This document shows, piece by piece, positions 1 through 9,014 of a DNA stretch of 64,000 nucleotides. Each line of letters begins with the position of its first letter. Position 1 is the stretch's first letter. The position numbers and the translations under genes were made by a program. The notes below the pieces were generated by a model. It did not search any database. It saw only the letters and a list, made by a program, of their open reading frames with translations, and was not told the DNA's origin. This DNA is from UBA868 sp016776875 (GTDB taxonomy: Bacteria; Pseudomonadota; Gammaproteobacteria; Arenicellales; UBA868). The stretch spans positions 1,426,001-1,490,000 of the forward strand of contig CP179198.1 in assembly GCA_051201585.1 (NCBI GenBank), read 5' to 3'.

Positions 1-538
1 TTTCTGGCGCCTGATAACGGGTCGTTGGTCGTCGCCTCAGGGTGAGAGATATCGCCGCAATTATCGCCACCAGTAAAATGACTGCCGCTAACTCAAATAC
101 GAAAACGTACTCGGTATAAACAAGCTCTCCAAGCGCTTTGGTATTGCTATAGTCGGCGCCCTGCCCTGCAGGTCGAGGCAGACTTGTCGAACCAAAATCC
201 TTTGATAGCATGACCAGCACAAGTTCCCCAGCCATCAAGATCGCAATCAACAGTCCCAGCGGGAGATAGTTTGTAAACCCTGCTCTCATTTTCGCAATAT
301 CAATATCCAACATCATAATGACGAACAGGAAGAGCACCATAACGGCTCCAACGTAAACGAGCACAAGCGTAATCGCTAAAAATTCGGCCTCAAGGGTTAG
401 CCAGATACAAGCCGCACTAAAAAATGCAAGTACTAAAAAGAGCGCGGCCCGAACGGGGTTGCGCACGGTAATCACCATAAGACTTGAAGCCACTAGAATG
501 GTCGAAAACACATAAAATATGACCTGAAGGAAACTCAT
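1..538 (-). CDS. nuoJ: NADH-quinone oxidoreductase subunit J (partial, C-terminus outside window)
   Basis: This is a membrane-arm subunit of respiratory complex I, which couples NADH oxidation and quinone reduction to proton translocation. The start ATG is at 538, 3 bases after the nuoI stop, and the frame stays open to base 1, so the 3' end is cut by the window edge. The N-terminus reads MSFLQVIFYVFSTILVASS, followed by hydrophobic segments including LAITLVLVYVGAVMVLFLFV, which matches the conserved TM3 of NuoJ with its Gly-Ala-Val bulge. A later segment (ELAAVILLVAIIAAI) is the last visible helix. It is the tenth gene of a nuoA-J run. Identification is secure; only the C-terminus is missing. 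Confidence 0.95.
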   Translation of the reverse strand, partial: MSFLQVIFYVFSTILVASSLMVITVRNPVRAALFLVLAFFSAACIWLTLEAEFLAITLVLVYVGAVMVLFLFVIMMLDIDIAKMRAGFTNYLPLGLLIAILMAGELVLVMLSKDFGSTSLPRPAGQGADYSNTKALGELVYTEYVFVFELAAVILLVAIIAAISLTLRRRPTTRYQAPE

Positions 539-541
539 GAC

Positions 542-1024
542 TTATCGATACGACGCGTCGGCTTGCCGCGCCGCGGCAATTGAGGTCTCATGCGTGTCCC
601 CGATCTGGAGTAAATCATCTTTACTGACCGTCCCCGACGCGCCTGTCTCAAAGTGATATTCGTGTAGATCAGTTAATACAATTGAGTCAACCGGACAGGC
701 CTCCTCACAATAACCGCAATAAATACACTTAAATAAATCAATATCGTATCGAGTGGTACGACGGGTGCCGTCATCACGCTCCTCAGACTCAATGGTAATC
801 GCCAACGCAGGACACACCGCTTCACACAGTTTGCACGCAATACAACGCTCCTCGCCGTTAGGATACCGCCTCAACGCATGAAGCCCTCTAAACCGCGGTG
901 ATTTAGGCGTTTTTTCTTCCGGATACTGAATCGTAAACTTCTTCCTCAAGAAATAGCCCGCCGTAATGGATAACCCCTTGAGCAATTCACCCAAAAACCA
1001 GGTATTAAAAAGACGTTTTATCAT
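542..1024 (-). CDS. nuoI: NADH-quinone oxidoreductase subunit I (8Fe ferredoxin-type)
   Basis: This peripheral-arm subunit carries the N6a and N6b [4Fe-4S] clusters that pass electrons toward N2 and quinone. I take ATG 1024 (MIKRLFNTWFLG) as the start. A longer open frame upstream would run into nuoH and has no family similarity. The 160-residue product has the two expected cluster motifs: CIACKLCEAVCP with C61, C64, C67 and C71, and CIYCGYCEEACP with C100, C103, C106 and C110. The length is normal for NuoI. It lies 8 bases after nuoH and 3 bases before nuoJ, so all three are one transcript. The call is secure. Confidence 0.97.
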   Translation of the reverse strand: MIKRLFNTWFLGELLKGLSITAGYFLRKKFTIQYPEEKTPKSPRFRGLHALRRYPNGEERCIACKLCEAVCPALAITIESEERDDGTRRTTRYDIDLFKCIYCGYCEEACPVDSIVLTDLHEYHFETGASGTVSKDDLLQIGDTHETSIAAARQADASYR

Positions 1025-1032
1025 TATCAGAC

Positions 1033-2068
1033 TCAGGAAAACCAATGACCGATCGGTGTATAAAAACGAGCAACACCAATCACCACAATCCAAATGAGTG
1101 TCACCGGAATAAACACTTTCCATCCCAACCGCATAATCTGGTCATATCGATATCGGGGGAACGTCGCGCGAAACCAGAGAAATAAGAAAGCAACCATCGA
1201 CAGTTTTATAAAAAACCAGCCGATGTCAGGGATCCAGGTGAACGGCGCAAACGGGAGTGGCGGATACCATCCGCCTAAAAACAGGATAACGGTCAATGCT
1301 GAAATCAGGATCATGTTGGCATATTCAGCTAGAAAGAACACGGCAAAACCCATTCCTGAGTAATCCACATGAAACCCGGCGACGATCTCCGACTCACCTT
1401 CGGCCACATCGAATGGCGCGCGATTAGTCTCGGCAACGCCGCTAATTAAATAGACCATGAACAAAGGAAACAGCGGCAGAACGTACCACTGATGAATGCC
1501 GCCCTGTTGTGCCATCACGATTTCTCGAAGGTTCAGGGATCCGGCGGCCATAAGAACACCAACTAGAGCAAACCCCATCGCAATCTCGTAAGCAACGATC
1601 TGAGCTGCCGATCGCATTGCGCCCAAGAATGCATACTTGGAATTTGACGCCCAGCCCGCCACCACGACGCCATAAACACCCATCGAGGTCAATGCGAGCA
1701 CATAAAGCAAGCTCGCATTAATATCCGTCAGAATCAGATTCTCCGTAAATGGTATTACGGCCCAAGCTTCCCAGGGCCGGCACCAACGCCAGTATGGGCG
1801 CAATGATAAAGAGATAGCGATCCGCGTTAGTCGGAATTATCATCTCTTTGAACATCAATTTCACCGCATCCGCAATGGGTTGCAGCAGACCCTTTGGCCC
1901 CACGCGATTTGGACCGACACGGACATGCATATATGCGATCACTTTTCGCTCCGCTAGCGTGTAGTAGGCAACCATCGCGAGCAGTGGCAAAACAATTGCG
2001 CCGATCTTAAGTCCGATCTGGATGACCAGCGGGAGCGCGATCCAGATATCCACAATCAAATCAAACAT
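1033..2068 (-). CDS. nuoH: NADH-quinone oxidoreductase subunit H, broken by a 1-base insertion
   Basis: NuoH joins the hydrophilic and membrane arms of complex I and helps form the quinone chamber. The N-terminal part (2068 down to about 1775) reads MFDLIVDIWIALPLV and contains AERKVIAYMHVRVGPNRVGP. The frame then moves, and the rest (SNSKYAFLGAMRSAAQ, then APFDVAEGESEIVAGF) continues to the stop at 1033. The join should read PALGAWAVIPF. One extra A in the GGAAGCTTGG stretch near 1770 explains the shift. With that base removed the product is 344 residues, normal for the family. The start ATG overlaps the nuoG stop by 8 bases. In an essential operon this is most likely a sequencing error rather than a real pseudogene. 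Confidence 0.93.
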
Positions 2069-4446
2069 CGCGCTGACCGGGCAAAATACTCACGTACATT
2101 TCGCTTCTTAATGCGGTCGCTTCTTTTGATCCGGCTGGGATAGACGCGCTTCCGGGGCTAACGTTTTGATCAGCATCTATCGGTAACTCGACTTTTTTAC
2201 CATCCGCACTCAATATGATCAATTCGCCGTCTTGAAGATCATATTTTTTAAGATCTGACGGATGAAGCCGGCATCTTCGACCGCGCTTGGCATCGGCCGT
2301 CTGATCCAGCGATTTCGCTCGCCGGACAACTGGATCTGTGGCATATAACGGGGTCCAAAAATGAGTGGTCATTTCAGATGGCCGCTTATCGACGGGTCGA
2401 TTTCCAAACGTCCAGTCATCACTCTCAAGTGTGTGCCAATCGGGCGTGCTTGGGGTTGGAATTTCAGCCAGCACATCGTCGGTCGTTTGGTAGTCAAAGC
2501 CCTCAAGCGATAAAAAGTTACCGAGCACCCTGAGCACTTTCCAGCCGGGCCGTGCCGCTCCTCTGGGATCAAGTGCGGCGTTCGAGCGTTGAAGTAACCC
2601 ATTGAGATTTAGATAACTACCTGCCATTTCAGTGTATGGCGCAATAGGAAGTACAAGCGTTGCCTGATCAGGTATCAACGACCGGAAAGCACTGAAAACC
2701 ACCACGTTTTTAGCCCGATCCAAAAGTTGAGAGAGCTTTCCCGGGTCGCAGTGGTCGATAGCGGGCTCCAGCCCGTAAAGCAAAATGGTTTTCGCCTGCA
2801 ACTCCAAAATCGTTTGGGCGTTCGCACCTGCGCGTGGCGCATCGATCCCGCCCGCGAGCCGGTGGGGCACCGCGCCCGCCCACCATGCCCCCGCACTATT
2901 GGCCGGCGCGATCACGCCGATCGCGCAGCCTGATACCCGGGCCAGCGCACTCGCCAATACCCGGATTGCGGCTCCACTGGGATGGTTGAGCGCTTGTTCG
3001 CCCAAAATAATTGAAGCCGAACCTTTCAGCAGGTCCGACATTTCGGTGACCTCGGCGGGAGAGAGAATTTTCTCGGGGTTAGGCGTAAACCCTTTCGGTA
3101 GTTTCTCAGCACCCCCTTCAAAGCTGCAGATCATTTGACAAAGCGCATCAACGATTGATACCGGCTCAACCACGCTCTCCACCGCGACATCGAAATTCGC
3201 GTCAATACTTGAGGATCCTAATGTGCCAACCCTACCCCCGGCGCCGACTAACCCGCGAATCCGAAGTGCAAGCAGCGGAATTTCCTTTCGCGGATTAGCC
3301 CCCACCAGCAATAAACCATCCAAAGATGATATATCGGCGAGCGGTGTTTCAAGCGAAGGGTACGGCGCTGCAAGTTGATCGTCAGCAAAATCCTGCTGCA
3401 ACAAACGATGGTCAATATTTGACGACCCTACTGCCCGCATCATTTTTTGCAACAAGAACGCTTCTTCAGTCGAGGCTAATGGATGCATCAGCGCAGCAAA
3501 CGTCTCGCTCGCATCCTGTCGGGCGAACTCGACGGCATCCGCGGCAAGACGAATAGCCTCTTCCCAGGAAATCTCTTTAAGACCTTCCTCGGTTCTCACC
3601 AGTGGTTGTAGCAGTCGGTCATCGGACTCGGCGCCCTCGAAAGCAAATCGATCCCGATCGGAAATCCAACATTCGTTTGTTGCATCATGCTCCCGAGGAA
3701 CGACTCGTTTGACCTCCTGATGCGCGGTCTGAACATTAATATGCGTCCCAAGACTATCGTGAGGACTAATCGCTTGATGAGACATCAACTCCCACGGTCT
3801 TGCGCTAAAGCGGTATGGTTTCGAGGTCAAGGCGCCTACCGGACACAGATCAATGATATTGCCAGACACTTCGCTATCAACCGAGCCATCTAGGTAAGTT
3901 TCGATTGTCATTGCCTCACCGCGACCGGTCGCCCCTAACTCCATAGTGCCGGCAATTTCCTGTCCAAATCGCACACAACGGGTACAGTGAATGCAACGCG
4001 TCATCGCGGTCGCGACGAGTGGACCGAGATTAATCGAATTTTTAACCCGCTTTTCTTCCTCGTAACGCGAGTAATCCTGACCAAATCCCATCGCCTGATC
4101 CTGAAGCGGGCATTCGCCTCCTTGATCGCAAACGGGGCAGTCCAGCGGGTGATTGATTAAAAGAAATTCCATTGTGCCCTGCTGGGCTTCTATCGCAACT
4201 GCGGAGCGCGTCCGAACAACCATTCCATCGCTTACCGGTGTTGCGCACGCGGGAAGCGGCTTAGGCGCCTTTTCCACTTCCACAAGACACATTCGGCAAT
4301 TAGCTGCAATTGAGAAGCTTGGAGTGATAACAAAATCGAGGGATATAAACCCCGAGCGCATCGGCCGCCTCAATAATCATACTACCCGGCGTGGTCTGAA
4401 CTTCTTTATCGTCGATAACGAGCGTAACTGTGGGTTTTGCGTCCAT
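2061..4446 (-). CDS. nuoG: NADH-quinone oxidoreductase subunit G, broken by a 1-base insertion
   Basis: NuoG is the large iron-sulfur subunit of the complex I N-module, with a [2Fe-2S] domain and a molybdopterin-oxidoreductase-like body. The true start is ATG 4446, which overlaps the nuoF stop (TAATG) and gives MDAKPTVTLVIDDKEVQTT. After YIPRFCYHSKL the frame is lost near 4313, where one extra C is present. The next frame continues SIAANCRMCLVEVEKAPKP to the stop at 2061. Visible cluster motifs are CDQGGECPLQDQAMGFG (the His/Cys [4Fe-4S] region) and CIHCTRCVRFGQE, plus CPVGALTSK. The corrected product is about 794 residues, normal for a proteobacterial NuoG. A start downstream of the shift would lose the [2Fe-2S] domain and is not credible. 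Confidence 0.93.
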
Positions 4447-5717
4447 TACGCCACCATTCGTGATTCGATCATCGCCTCGAACTCAGCGCGAAAATGCTTC
4501 AGAAAGCTCTGTACCGGCCATGCAGCTGCATCACCCAACGCACAGATCGTGCGGCCTTCTATACGATCCGCAACTGACTTCAGGCGATCCAGGTCAGCCG
4601 CGGTTGCCTTACCTTTACGAACCCGGCGTAGCATCCGGTAAAGCCAGCCCGTGCCCTCTCTACAGGGGGTGCATTGGCCGCATGATTCGACAAAGTAGAA
4701 ATAAGAAATCCGTTCGAGTACTGAAACCATACAGGTCGAATCATCCATGACAATTACGGAACCCGCACCCAACGCCGAGCCGACGTTTGAGAGCCCGTCA
4801 TAGTCCATTGTCGCCTGCATCATGAGATCGGCAGGCACCACGGGAACTGATGAACCTCCCGGAATAACCGCTTTTAGTTTCCGCCCGTCCAAAACGCCAC
4901 CCGCGAGATCGAGAAGATCAGCGAAAGGGGTCCCTAAAGGCACTTCGTAGTTACCCGGGCGGTTAACATGTCCCGACACGGAAAAGATTTTCGTACCTCC
5001 ACCATTCGGGACACCAATCTCTGAAAACCAGGCTGCGCCGTTTCGAATAATCGGCGGTATTGAAGCGAGTGTTTCGGTATTGTTGATGGTGGTCGGCTTT
5101 CCAAACGCGCCGACCTGCGCCGGAAATGGCGGCTTAAATCGAGGCTGGCCTTTCTTGCCTTCCAGGGACTCAAGCAAAGCTGTCTCCTCGCCGCATATAT
5201 AAGCGCCGGCCCCACGCTGGGAGTGGAGTTCAAAATCAACGCCGGAATCAAACAGGTTCGATCCCAGAAGTCCTTCCGCTCTCGCCTCCTGAAGCGCAGC
5301 TTCAAACCGCTCCCAGGGTTCAAAATATTCCCCGCGGATATAGTTGTAACCGACAGTCGCGTCGATCGCATATCCTGCTAACGCCATACCCTCGATAACC
5401 TGATGGGGATTAAAACGAAGGATATCTCGATCCTTAAAAGTGCCAGGCTCACTTTCGTCTGAATTACAGACAATATATTTCTGTCCCTCGCCATCTCGGG
5501 GCATAAAACTGAGTTTTAATCCTGTTGGGAATCCTGCGCCGCCTCGACCTCGTAAGCCGGATGCTTTCAGCGTTTCGATAATTTCCGCTCTCGGTGTTTT
5601 ATTTTGAAGCACCTGAGTCCACGCCTCGTAGCCGCCCTGATTCCGATAAGCCGAAATCGTCCATGGTGCCTCGATTTCTTTAGCCGGAAGGCAGACTCGA
5701 ACTTCAATCGCCGTCAT
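4446..5717 (-). CDS. nuoF: NADH-quinone oxidoreductase subunit F
   Basis: NuoF binds NADH and FMN, takes hydride from NADH and hands electrons to the N3 [4Fe-4S] cluster. In the 423-residue product the NADH/FMN-binding loop GRGGAGFPTGLKLSF appears early, followed by CNSDESEPGTFKDRDI, the GAYICGEETALLESLEGK segment, and near the C-terminus the cluster motif SCGQCTPCREGTGW. Length and motif order are normal. The start ATG overlaps the nuoE stop by 4 bases and the stop overlaps the nuoG start, a sign of translational coupling. The call is secure. Confidence 0.97.
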   Translation of the reverse strand: MTAIEVRVCLPAKEIEAPWTISAYRNQGGYEAWTQVLQNKTPRAEIIETLKASGLRGRGGAGFPTGLKLSFMPRDGEGQKYIVCNSDESEPGTFKDRDILRFNPHQVIEGMALAGYAIDATVGYNYIRGEYFEPWERFEAALQEARAEGLLGSNLFDSGVDFELHSQRGAGAYICGEETALLESLEGKKGQPRFKPPFPAQVGAFGKPTTINNTETLASIPPIIRNGAAWFSEIGVPNGGGTKIFSVSGHVNRPGNYEVPLGTPFADLLDLAGGVLDGRKLKAVIPGGSSVPVVPADLMMQATMDYDGLSNVGSALGAGSVIVMDDSTCMVSVLERISYFYFVESCGQCTPCREGTGWLYRMLRRVRKGKATAADLDRLKSVADRIEGRTICALGDAAAWPVQSFLKHFRAEFEAMIESRMVA

Positions 5718-6205
5718 GACCGGTAGGGCTCAAGGTTTTGGTTAATGGTTTCAGGGGTGAGATCCTCATGGTAATCATTACCCACCGCCATCATGGGCGC
5801 CCCGCCACAAGCACCCAAACACTCGGCCTCCAGCACGGTGAACCGTCCGTCCGAGGTCGTTTCGCCCAGCTCGACATTAAGTTGTTCACACAACGCATCG
5901 ATAATCTTGCCCGAGCCCCTGAGCAGGCACGACACGTTGGTACACACCCGAATGGGGTGCTTACCGACGGGCTGGGTATAAAACATGTCATAAAACGTCG
6001 CGACTTCGAATACTTCGATAGGGCGCAGCCCGAGTAATGAGGCCACCGCTTTCACCACCTCTTCGCTAATCCAGCCGTGCTCCGCCTGCGCGTATCGCAA
6101 AGCCGACTTAACTGCCGCGCGGCGGGTCGGATATTTCGTCGCTTCTTTTTCAACTTTCTCAATCAGTGAAGCGGAAAGCACTGCCGTTTGGTTTATTGGA
6201 TTCAT
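5714..6205 (-). CDS. nuoE: NADH-quinone oxidoreductase subunit E
   Basis: NuoE is the thioredoxin-like [2Fe-2S] (N1a) subunit of the complex I N-module and partners NuoF. The 163-residue product has a helical N-terminus (about residues 1-75, including YPTRRAAVKSALRYAQAEHG) and then the cluster ligands in RVCTNVSCLLRGS and LEAECLGACGGAPMM, giving the usual C-x4-C plus C-x3-C pattern. The start ATG overlaps the nuoD stop by one base (TAATG) and the stop overlaps nuoF. The call is secure. Confidence 0.96.
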   Translation of the reverse strand: MNPINQTAVLSASLIEKVEKEATKYPTRRAAVKSALRYAQAEHGWISEEVVKAVASLLGLRPIEVFEVATFYDMFYTQPVGKHPIRVCTNVSCLLRGSGKIIDALCEQLNVELGETTSDGRFTVLEAECLGACGGAPMMAVGNDYHEDLTPETINQNLEPYRS

Positions 6206-7458
6206 TAGCGATCGACCTCACCAAAAACAATGTCCTGCGTGCCGATAATCGCCACGACGTCCGACAACATATGACCGCGCGCCATCTCATCAAGCGCAGC
6301 CAAATGAGCAAATCCGGGTGCGCGCACTTTCAACCGATAAGGCTTATTCGCACCGTCAGAGATGATGTAAATTCCAAATTCCCCTTTCGGCGCTTCAACC
6401 GCCTGATAAACCTGCCCAGGCGGTGTGCTGTAGCCTTCCGTAAATAATTTGAAATGATGAATCAAAGACTCCATATCGTCTTTCATATTTTCGCGCGGGG
6501 GCGGTGTCAGCTTGTGATCGTCAAGCATCACAGGTCCAGGATTATCTTTCAGCCAATTTACGCACTGCTTGATGATGTGATTGGACTGACGCATCTCTTC
6601 CATTCTGACCAAATAACGGTCATAACAATCCCCAGTCACACCAACGGGAATATCAAACTTTAACTCCGGATACACTTCATAGGGTTGTTTTCGTCTGAGA
6701 TCCCACGCAAAACCTGATCCGCGCAACATGGGTCCTGTAAACCCAAGCTGCAATGCGCGCTCCGGACTAACTACCGCAATATCTACCGTTCGCTGCTTCC
6801 AAATTCGATTATCAGTCAGAAGATTTTCATACTCATCCACGCATGCCGGAAATCGCTCAACAAATGATTCGATAAAGTCTAGAACCGATCCGTCTCGATT
6901 CATGTTCTTTGCGCGAATCTCGTCATCCGAGTGCACTTTTGAAGATGCATAGCGTGGCATCTTTTCCGGCAGGTCGCGATACACACCGCCCGGTCGGAAA
7001 TAGGCAGCATGAAGCCGGGCGCCGGAAGTTGCTTCATATACATCACAAAGATCTTCCCGCTCTCGAAACGCGTAAAGAAAAACCGCCATTGCGCCGATAT
7101 CGAGCCCATGCGCCGCAATCCAAAGCAGATGATTTCGAATCCGGGTAATCTCCGAAAACATCACGCGAATATATTGCGCTCTGGTTGGAACCTGAACACC
7201 TAGCAGTTTTTCGATCGCAAGGACGTAGGCATGCTCGTTGCACATCATGGATACATAATCCAGGCGATCCATATATCCGATGCTATGGTTATAAGGCTTA
7301 CTTTCGGCCAGTTTTTCGGTTGCCCGGTGTAAAAGACCAATGTGCGGATCAATCCGCTCGACGACTTCGCCATCCATTTCCATAATGAGGCGCAAGACGC
7401 CATGGGCCGCAGGATGCTGCGGGCCAAAGTTCATCGTGTAATTCCGGATTTCAGCCAT
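6205..7458 (-). CDS. nuoD: NADH-quinone oxidoreductase subunit D
   Basis: NuoD is the 49-kDa subunit that lines the quinone pocket together with NuoB. The 417-residue product opens with IRNYTMNFGPQHPAAHGVLR and contains the conserved HIGLLHRATEKLAE segment with the quinone-site histidines, CNEHAYVLAIEKLLG, and the C-terminal PKGEFGIYIISDGANKPYR. It is encoded separately from nuoC (11 bases apart), unlike the fused NuoCD of enterobacteria. That argues against an enterobacterial source. The call is secure. Confidence 0.97.
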   Translation of the reverse strand: MAEIRNYTMNFGPQHPAAHGVLRLIMEMDGEVVERIDPHIGLLHRATEKLAESKPYNHSIGYMDRLDYVSMMCNEHAYVLAIEKLLGVQVPTRAQYIRVMFSEITRIRNHLLWIAAHGLDIGAMAVFLYAFREREDLCDVYEATSGARLHAAYFRPGGVYRDLPEKMPRYASSKVHSDDEIRAKNMNRDGSVLDFIESFVERFPACVDEYENLLTDNRIWKQRTVDIAVVSPERALQLGFTGPMLRGSGFAWDLRRKQPYEVYPELKFDIPVGVTGDCYDRYLVRMEEMRQSNHIIKQCVNWLKDNPGPVMLDDHKLTPPPRENMKDDMESLIHHFKLFTEGYSTPPGQVYQAVEAPKGEFGIYIISDGANKPYRLKVRAPGFAHLAALDEMARGHMLSDVVAIIGTQDIVFGEVDR

Positions 7459-7469
7459 CGAATCAGAGC

Positions 7470-8048
7470 CTAACGAACGACTCGCGGCACGGTAACACGA
7501 GGTTCAATAGAGACCGGCTCATAAATCACCCGTCCCTTCTCCTCGTCATAGCGCATCTCGACGTGGCCACTCAGCGGAAAATCTTTGCGAAAAGGATGGC
7601 CCACAAAACCATAGTCGGTCAGCAATCGTCTGAGATCCGGATGTCCCTCAAAAAGAATACCGAAAAGATCAAACGCCTCGCGTTCAAACCAATTCGCGCT
7701 CGCCCAGAGACCAACGACCGTTCTGACAATAGGCTGGATTTCGGGCAAATAGACCACGACTCGAACACGGGAGTTTTTGGATACCGAGAGCAAATGGTAG
7801 ACAACCGCGAAACGCTCGGGATGCTGATCACTCCTGCGAGCATCCTGATCAAAGTCGACTCCACACAAATCAACAAGTTGTTCAAACAAGAAATCGCGAT
7901 GGTCTCGCAACGATGTTAATAAAGCGATCACGTTGTGTGCCGGGGCAATTAACGTGAACTCCCCAAATTTCTCCTCAACTGTGGCTTCAAACTTTAATGC
8001 CACCGCGTCAAATGCTGCGCGTTTTTGACCTGAAATTGCTGTAGACAT
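7470..8048 (-). CDS. nuoC: NADH-quinone oxidoreductase subunit C
   Basis: NuoC is the 30-kDa structural subunit of the complex I peripheral arm. The 192-residue product contains VDLCGVDFDQDARRS, then SANWFEREAFDLFGILFEGH, the family signature near the quinone module, and ends with HPFRKDFPLSGHVEMRYDEE. The size is normal for an unfused NuoC. It lies 10 bases downstream of nuoB and 11 upstream of nuoD within the same transcript. The call is secure. Confidence 0.96.
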   Translation of the reverse strand: MSTAISGQKRAAFDAVALKFEATVEEKFGEFTLIAPAHNVIALLTSLRDHRDFLFEQLVDLCGVDFDQDARRSDQHPERFAVVYHLLSVSKNSRVRVVVYLPEIQPIVRTVVGLWASANWFEREAFDLFGILFEGHPDLRRLLTDYGFVGHPFRKDFPLSGHVEMRYDEEKGRVIYEPVSIEPRVTVPRVVR

Positions 8049-8058
8049 TAACGTGTGA

Positions 8059-8535
8059 TTACCGAGCGATTGTGGTTTCGCGCTTGATTTTCTTCTGCAG
8101 CTGGATAATGCCGTACATCAACGCCTCAGGTGTAGGCGGGCATCCGGGCACATAAACGTCAACGGGCACGATTCGATCGCACCCCCTGACCACCGAGTAA
8201 GAGTAATGATAATACCCGCCTCCGTTTGCACAGGATCCCATGGAAATCACCCAACGAGGCTCAGGCATTTGGTCGTAGACCCTTCGGAGCGCCGGCGCCA
8301 TTTTATTCGTCAGCGTGCCCGCCACAATCATCACGTCAGACTGGCGAGGGCTCGGTCTGAAAATCATGCCAAACCGATCCAGATCGTATCGGGATGCGCC
8401 AGCGTGCATCATCTCTACTGCGCAACATGCTAACCCGAAGGTCATTGGCCACATCGACCCGGTTCGCGCCCAATTGATCAGGTCATCCAGTCGAGCGGTA
8501 GCCCAGCCCTGAGATAACGTACCTTCAAGTGACAT
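8059..8535 (-). CDS. nuoB: NADH-quinone oxidoreductase subunit B
   Basis: NuoB binds cluster N2, the last iron-sulfur centre before quinone. The 158-residue product carries the unusual adjacent-cysteine motif FGLACCAVEMMHAGASRYD, then MGSCANGGGYYHYSYSVVRG with a third ligand, and VPGCPPTPEALMYGIIQLQ with the fourth. All four N2 cysteines are therefore present. It lies 6 bases after nuoA. The call is secure. Confidence 0.97.
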   Translation of the reverse strand: MSLEGTLSQGWATARLDDLINWARTGSMWPMTFGLACCAVEMMHAGASRYDLDRFGMIFRPSPRQSDVMIVAGTLTNKMAPALRRVYDQMPEPRWVISMGSCANGGGYYHYSYSVVRGCDRIVPVDVYVPGCPPTPEALMYGIIQLQKKIKRETTIAR

Positions 8536-8541
8536 TGACGA

Positions 8542-8925
8542 TCACTCCCATTCAAGCGCCCCTTTCATCCATTCGTATATAAACCCAACGACGAGAATAA
8601 GCAGAAATAACATCATGGCTAAAAATCCGAACACGCCAATCTCATCCAGAACAATCGCCCACGGAAATAAAAACGCGATCTCCAGATCAAAAATAATAAA
8701 AAGAATGGCGACCAGGTAATAACGGACATCGAACTTCATCCGAGCGTCTTCAAATGCCTCAAACCCGCACTCATAAGCCGACAGTTTCGCTGGATAGGGA
8801 TTCCTCGGGCTCAACACTCGCCCTGCGGCAAGCGCAGCGACGCCAATGACTATTCCTGTGATCAAAAATAGCAGAACGGGTAAGTAGTTAGATAGCATTC
8901 GACTGTGGTCAGGTTCGGTAAACAT
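8542..8925 (-). CDS. nuoA: NADH-quinone oxidoreductase subunit A
   Basis: NuoA is a small membrane subunit with three transmembrane helices next to the quinone chamber. The longest reading starts at ATG 8925 (127 residues). A second ATG at 8898 gives MLSNYLPVLLFLITG, which matches where most NuoA proteins begin. Neither start has a clear Shine-Dalgarno sequence. The YECGFEAFEDARMKFDVRYY loop is the family signature, and the C-terminus FIYEWMKGALEWE is typical. This is the first nuo gene, and a promoter at 8946-8974 sits just upstream. Confidence 0.95.
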   Translation of the reverse strand: MFTEPDHSRMLSNYLPVLLFLITGIVIGVAALAAGRVLSPRNPYPAKLSAYECGFEAFEDARMKFDVRYYLVAILFIIFDLEIAFLFPWAIVLDEIGVFGFLAMMLFLLILVVGFIYEWMKGALEWE

Positions 8926-8945
8926 CAGCCGAAAAACAAGCGTTG

Positions 8946-8974
8946 ATTTTAATCTTCTGGGGTTTAACGGTCAA
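8946..8974 (-). promoter_or_regulatory. Predicted sigma70-type promoter of the nuo operon
   Basis: On the minus strand the sequence reads TTGACC (8974-8969), a 17-base spacer, then TAAAAT (8951-8946). Both boxes are one mismatch from consensus and the spacing is optimal. Transcription would begin near 8939, just upstream of nuoA. This is a prediction from sequence only. Confidence 0.6.
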
Positions 8975-9014
8975 TCACGTAGAGCCGTTTCAGCGATGAC
9001 ACCAAACGTAATGT